Assembly (NCBI GenBank): GCA_030445745.1
Contig: JASUTE010000020.1
Location: 1-34,495 of the forward strand
Length of the DNA stretch: 34,495 bases
Reading direction: 5' to 3'
Source: Candidatus Cloacimonadota bacterium
Lineage (GTDB): Bacteria; Cloacimonadota; Cloacimonadia; Cloacimonadales; TCS61
The notes under the pieces were generated by a model. The model searched no databases, was not told the origin of the DNA, and saw only the letters and a list, made by a program, of their open reading frames with translations. The translations under genes were made by a program, and so were the position numbers. Below, one piece after another: positions 31,081-34,495 of the stretch. Each line of letters starts with the position of its first letter. Within the stretch, counting starts at the first letter, position 1.

Positions 31081-31859
31081 AATTTTACCCTCTTTCCGGT
31101 TGCATCACGGTGATATTTACCAAATTCAGTTAATTTATCAACTATTTTTTTGGGTAGAACCGGCCCTTCCACACACAGCCTTATTCCCAGCGGGTCAATA
31201 GTGCAATTTCCGCAAATTCCTATTGCACATTTCATATACCTTTCAAATAGAAACTCAAATTGGTAATTTTCCAAATATGGATATAACGATTTCATCATCA
31301 TTTCTGGTCCAGCTGCGTAAATAAAATCGTACTTTTTTCTTCGCAAGCATTCGCAAGCAAGATCAACCGAAGTTCCAGCTCTTCCTAAACAACCAGACTG
31401 GGTTATGTTCTTATATTCCAACTCCAATTTTTGGAATTTATCGCAAAAGACCAAATCATCTTTGGTTTTAGCGCCATTCACAACACTGACTTTAGCGCCA
31501 TTTTCCAATAATTTTTTGGTTAGAAAATAAAGCGGAGGAGTGCCGTAACCACCTCCTACCAACAAAACATTGCCAGCAGATATAAAAAAAGAGGACCCAT
31601 AAGGCCCTCTTATAGAAACGTAATCGCCTTCTTTTTTCGTAAAAAGGCGTGCAGTGAATTCGCCCACCTTTTTAACGGTGATACAAAACTCCTGCGAATT
31701 ACTATCTGCTATCGAAAAGGGCTTTTCACCGCCTTCGAAATCGGTGAGCATAATAAATTGTCCTGGTTTGGCACCCAGTTCATGCTCAAAGAAAAAAGTC
31801 TTTATAGTATCTGTCTCTTTTATTATTTTAGCTATTTTAAGAGTTACTCTTTTATCCAT
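31077..31859 (-). CDS. pyrK: Dihydroorotate dehydrogenase 1B, electron-transfer subunit
   Basis: The 260-residue PyrK passes electrons from PyrD FMN to NAD+. FAD-binding KPFSIAD (46-52) is followed by an NAD-binding fold (LLVGGGYGTPPLYFL). The 2Fe-2S cluster has C211, C216, C219 and C229 in CAIGICGNC and RLC. Length and order match the Lactococcus and Bacillus proteins. It points to a quinone-independent, anaerobic-type pyrimidine pathway. I use the ATG at 31859 with GAGG just before it. Confidence 0.95.
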   Translation of the reverse strand: MDKRVTLKIAKIIKETDTIKTFFFEHELGAKPGQFIMLTDFEGGEKPFSIADSNSQEFCITVKKVGEFTARLFTKKEGDYVSIRGPYGSSFFISAGNVLLVGGGYGTPPLYFLTKKLLENGAKVSVVNGAKTKDDLVFCDKFQKLELEYKNITQSGCLGRAGTSVDLACECLRRKKYDFIYAAGPEMMMKSLYPYLENYQFEFLFERYMKCAIGICGNCTIDPLGIRLCVEGPVLPKKIVDKLTEFGKYHRDATGKRVKF

Positions 31860-31867
31860 CAATCCTC

Positions 31868-32791
31868 TTAATTTTCTATTTTTTTTAGTTTAGGAATTTG
31901 TTGAAGATTAGCATACCCCATCTGATTCATATACTCTTTTATTTCGATATTTATCTTATCGAAAACTTCGATTCCTCGTTTATAAACTGCAGTACCTACT
32001 CCTACAATATTGGCACCAGCCATTAGCATTTGTATTGCATCTTCTCCGGTTGTCACGCCGCCCATTCCCAAAATAGGAATATCTATAGCAGAATATATTT
32101 GATAGATAAGCTTCAACGCTATCGGTTTGATACAAGGCCCAGAAAGACCACCAAATTTATTGAATAAAACCGATTTTACCATTTTGGTGTCAATTAGCAT
32201 ACCTGGGCCTACTGTGTTTATAAGGCATAAAGCATCGGCACCAGCAGTTTTGGCAGCTTTAGCTATGGCTACAATGTCGTAAACATTGGGCGAAAGTTTC
32301 GCTATCACTGGTAATTTTGATTCCTTTTTAACTGCTTTTACAATTTTATATACTTCTTCTCCAGAAGCAGCCAAAGGAATACCAAACTCGTCGAACACAT
32401 TGGGGCAAGAAAGATTTAATTCCAAAAAATCGGCGTGGGACTTATTCACATATCGGGTTAAAATAACAAAATCTGCACTATTGGTAGCAAAAACGCTCAC
32501 GATAACACTGTTACCGGAGCGTTTTTTAAATTCATCAACTTCTTGCAATCCATTTATAATGCCGGGATTGCATAAACCCATACAGTTCAGAATACCGCCT
32601 TCAAATTCAGCCACCACAGGGCCTTTATGTCCACTGCGGGCTTGCAAGGTCAGAGATTTACTGGTGATAAGCCCAGCACCATTTTTACTAGAAAATTCCA
32701 TACCTGAATAGGACATACCCATAACTCCAGCTGGCAATACAAGCGGGTTGTTAAGTTCTTTTCCTAAAAAATCTACCTTTAGCTCTGGCAT
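31868..32791 (-). CDS. pyrD: Dihydroorotate dehydrogenase 1B, catalytic subunit
   Basis: The 307-residue FMN enzyme oxidises dihydroorotate. The class 1 catalytic base is C129 in LELNLSCPNV, where class 2 enzymes have serine. Other blocks are PLVLPAGVMG, LITSKSLTL, NCMGLCNPG, AKLSPNV, IDIPILGMGGV and AGANIVGVGTA. Pairing with pyrK makes it class 1B (NAD+-linked). It is the first gene of the long nucleotide operon. Its ribosome binding site (GAAAGC) is poor. Confidence 0.95.
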   Translation of the reverse strand: MPELKVDFLGKELNNPLVLPAGVMGMSYSGMEFSSKNGAGLITSKSLTLQARSGHKGPVVAEFEGGILNCMGLCNPGIINGLQEVDEFKKRSGNSVIVSVFATNSADFVILTRYVNKSHADFLELNLSCPNVFDEFGIPLAASGEEVYKIVKAVKKESKLPVIAKLSPNVYDIVAIAKAAKTAGADALCLINTVGPGMLIDTKMVKSVLFNKFGGLSGPCIKPIALKLIYQIYSAIDIPILGMGGVTTGEDAIQMLMAGANIVGVGTAVYKRGIEVFDKINIEIKEYMNQMGYANLQQIPKLKKIEN

Positions 32792-32893
32792 TTTCTGCTT
32801 TCTTTGTTTTTTCTTATGAAGTAAACCTGTTTTTCTTTATTCTGAATTGCTGAACCAAGAAAAATTATCCAGGTAATCGGTCAACTAATTAAT
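32792..32893 (-). promoter_or_regulatory. Upstream region of the pyr-pur operon
   Basis: This ~100-base gap between the metK terminator and pyrD is the only substantial gap upstream of the 15-gene block, so its main promoter should be here. A TTGACC occurs near 32885-32880, but no -10 box lies at normal spacing. I see no riboswitch, PyrR attenuator or purine-box pair. Confidence 0.3.
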
Positions 32894-32920
32894 AAAAAAA
32901 GGGGCAGTAAAAACTGCCCC
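32894..32920 (-). terminator. Rho-independent terminator of metK
   Basis: GGGGCAGT (32901-32908) and ACTGCCCC (32913-32920) pair perfectly around a 4-base loop. On the minus strand seven T follow. It lies eight bases after the metK stop and separates it from the pyr-pur operon. Confidence 0.95.
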
Positions 32921-32928
32921 TAAATATT

Positions 32929-34092
32929 CTAAAGTCCTGCTTTTCTAATTAACTCATCTACCTTATCGCGTTGTTCCCAAGTAAATTCTTTTAGCTCCCT
33001 GCCAAAATGGCCATAGGCGGCGGTTTTTTTATAGATAGGCCTTTTTAAATCCAAATAACGAATAATTTCGGCTGGTGTAAGCGGGAAAGTATCGCGCACC
33101 ATTTTATTCAACTTATCATCTTCCAATTTGCCAGTGCCAAAAGTTCTAATAAGTACCGAAACCGGTTCGGCCACACCAATAGCATAAGCCAGTTGCACTT
33201 CACATTCTTTAGCCAGTTTAGCTGCAACAATATTTTTGGCAATATAGCGCGCCATGTAGGAAGCGCTTCTGTCCACTTTAGATGGATCTTTGCCAGAAAA
33301 GGATCCGCCACCGTGGCTGCCTTTGCCGCCATAAGTATCTACAATTATTTTTCGGCCGGTAAGCCCGCAATCGGCATGAGGTCCACCTTTTACAAATCTG
33401 CCAGTAGGATTCACAAAATATTTAGTATTATCATCCAAAAGCTGTTTAGGAATGATAGGTTTAATAACATGTTTAATAATATCTTTTCTAATTTTTTGTT
33501 GATCAATACCAGGGTTGTGTTGAGCTGAAACTACTAAAGCATCGATTCTTTTAGGAATTTTATTAAAATATTCTACTGTGGTTTGAGTTTTTCCATCTGG
33601 ACGCAGATATTCTAACACATTTTCTTTTCTAACCAGAGCCAATTGTTGCGCCAATTTGTGCGAGAGCATAGTAGTCATCGGCATCAGTTCGGGGGTTTCA
33701 TCACAAGCATACCCAAACATCATTCCTTGGTCACCAGCACCTTGTGAATGTTCATTCGTTTCATCGACACCTTGGGCTATATCTTCCGACTGCCTATCGA
33801 TGGTAGTTAAAACAGCTCCAGTGTGGTAGTCCATACCGTAGTCGGCATTGGTGTAACCAATTTGTTTTACCGTTTCTCTAACAATATCGGGAATTTCTAC
33901 ATAACACTTAGTAGTAATTTCACCACCTACCAGAACCATTCCAGTAGTTACAAAAGTTTCGCAAGCTACACGTGCATCTTTATCTTTTGCTATAATTGCA
34001 TCTAAAATGCTATCGGAAATTTGATCTGCGACCTTATCTGGATGGCCTTCTGTTACCGATTCCGAAGTAAATAAGTACTTTCCGTTTAACAT
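32929..34092 (-). CDS. metK: S-adenosylmethionine synthetase
   Basis: The 387-residue MetK makes SAM from methionine and ATP. It shows [14 protein letters not shown] (14-27), the signature [12 protein letters not shown] (118-129) and the phosphate-binding [12 protein letters not shown] (261-272). It has a normal family length and all expected metal and phosphate residues. AGGAGG seven bases before the ATG is strong. It is a single-gene unit with its own terminator. No SAM riboswitch is visible in the ~110 bases before it. Confidence 0.97.
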   Translation of the reverse strand: MLNGKYLFTSESVTEGHPDKVADQISDSILDAIIAKDKDARVACETFVTTGMVLVGGEITTKCYVEIPDIVRETVKQIGYTNADYGMDYHTGAVLTTIDRQSEDIAQGVDETNEHSQGAGDQGMMFGYACDETPELMPMTTMLSHKLAQQLALVRKENVLEYLRPDGKTQTTVEYFNKIPKRIDALVVSAQHNPGIDQQKIRKDIIKHVIKPIIPKQLLDDNTKYFVNPTGRFVKGGPHADCGLTGRKIIVDTYGGKGSHGGGSFSGKDPSKVDRSASYMARYIAKNIVAAKLAKECEVQLAYAIGVAEPVSVLIRTFGTGKLEDDKLNKMVRDTFPLTPAEIIRYLDLKRPIYKKTAAYGHFGRELKEFTWEQRDKVDELIRKAGL

Positions 34093-34224
34093 AATTCCTC
34101 CTATGTTTTTTCACCTTTCTTTATTCAAGTTTAAATAATGAAATAATTAATAAATATAAAATTATTGGGGGTTTTAGGAAGTCAAGTTATTTGTCTTGCG
34201 GGTCATTAAAAGAATAATGAAAAA

Positions 34225-34495
34225 ATGAAAAAATGTAAAATGTAAAATGTAAAATTATTGCCCTGATATTTATTGGGCTTTCTTGTTTGGGAAACAACTA
34301 ATATCAGTTTTGACCACGAAGTGGGCATCCCGCTGCAATTCTTACATTTTTCTCTTTCGCTGGCGGGACAATCCTTGGTTTGATGGATAAGCAAGCAAAA
34401 ATGAAAAAATGTAAAATGTAAAATGAAAAATTATTGCTCTGATATTTATTGGGCTTTCTTGTTTGGGAAATAACTAATATAAGTTTTGACCACGA
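34225..34495. repeat. Tandem repeat of 176-bp period upstream of metK (second copy cut by the window end)
   Basis: Sequence from 34225 recurs from 34401 with few changes. Each unit has an ATGAAAAAATG(TAAAATG)n stretch, then TTATTG, then GATATTTATTGGGCTTTC and TAACTAATAT-type blocks, ending TTTTGACCACGA. Unit 1 also holds TCCCGC/GCGGGA arms about 27 bases apart. The short AAAATGT repeats inside differ in number between the copies. No ribosome binding site or family supports a 62-codon frame here, so I treat 34206-34495 as non-coding. The rest of the 34093-34205 leader is AT-rich, with a TTGACT near 34184-34179 that could be the metK -35. Confidence 0.75.

Noticed and set aside
32792-32893. PyrR attenuator, purine riboswitch or PurR box pair before pyrD
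   Set aside because: No matching conserved core, no leader terminator and too little room.
33108-33332. Second minus-strand frame inside metK
   Set aside because: A shadow of metK in another frame, with no independent start signal.
34093-34205. SAM riboswitch before metK
   Set aside because: The leader is short and AT-rich, with no recognisable SAM-I or SAM-II core and no terminator-antiterminator pair.
34206-34394. 62-codon minus-strand frame upstream of metK
   Set aside because: It spans the tandem repeat, has no ribosome binding site and resembles no family.
34225-34495. CRISPR array
   Set aside because: Only two units of 176-bp period, with no short repeat-spacer alternation and no cas genes.

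Overview
The window looks like chromosomal DNA of an AT-rich, probably anaerobic bacterium of the FCB or Cloacimonadota kind. I infer this from gene content: class 1B dihydroorotate dehydrogenase with PyrK, SDR-type threonine dehydrogenase beside a Kbl-like enzyme, a class II PurE and a small bacterial RRM protein. Nothing in the sequence fixes the taxon. Every gene I trust lies on the minus strand, except a transposase remnant at the left edge.

Left third (1-8540): an accessory region, visibly more AT-rich than the rest. It is bracketed by two copies of a ~580-bp direct repeat (346-920 and 7946-8525). Each copy carries tandem terminator hairpins, a promoter, a ribosome binding site, the C-terminal ~90 residues of an integron-integrase-like tyrosine recombinase, and a foldable palindrome. 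Between them sit unrelated single genes in one orientation: a HEPN-motif protein, an unknown 199-residue protein, a frameshifted cupin, a DUF4282-like membrane protein and a SAM methyltransferase. A phasin-like/UbiB pair follows. At least two of the intergenic spaces (5885-6006 and 6694-6819) are imperfect inverted repeats of integron attC type, with internal hairpins and bulged bases. I read this as an integron-like cassette array whose integrase is reduced to a fragment.

Middle (8541-12494): a threonine-to-glycine module (tdh, acpS, kbl), a small MscS channel and an RRM RNA-binding protein that has its own terminator.

Right (12613-32791): one co-directional block of 15 genes with overlaps or gaps of at most 22 bases: pyrD, pyrK, pyrC, pyrEF, pyrB, pyrI, guaB, purM, purL, purQ, purH, purCE, purD, purN, guaA, then a FetAB-type ABC transporter pair. 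It encodes UMP synthesis from carbamoyl phosphate, much of the route to IMP, and the IMP-to-GMP branch. Missing here are carAB, purF, purB and purA. Several enzymes have a form best known from eukaryotes: a PAICS-like PurC-PurE fusion with a class II PurE, a UMP-synthase-like PyrE-PyrF fusion, and a long GMP synthetase. PurL carries two PurS-like domains at its N-terminus, which would explain why no purS is present.

Right edge: metK with a strong terminator, preceded by a repeat of 176-bp period that runs off the window.
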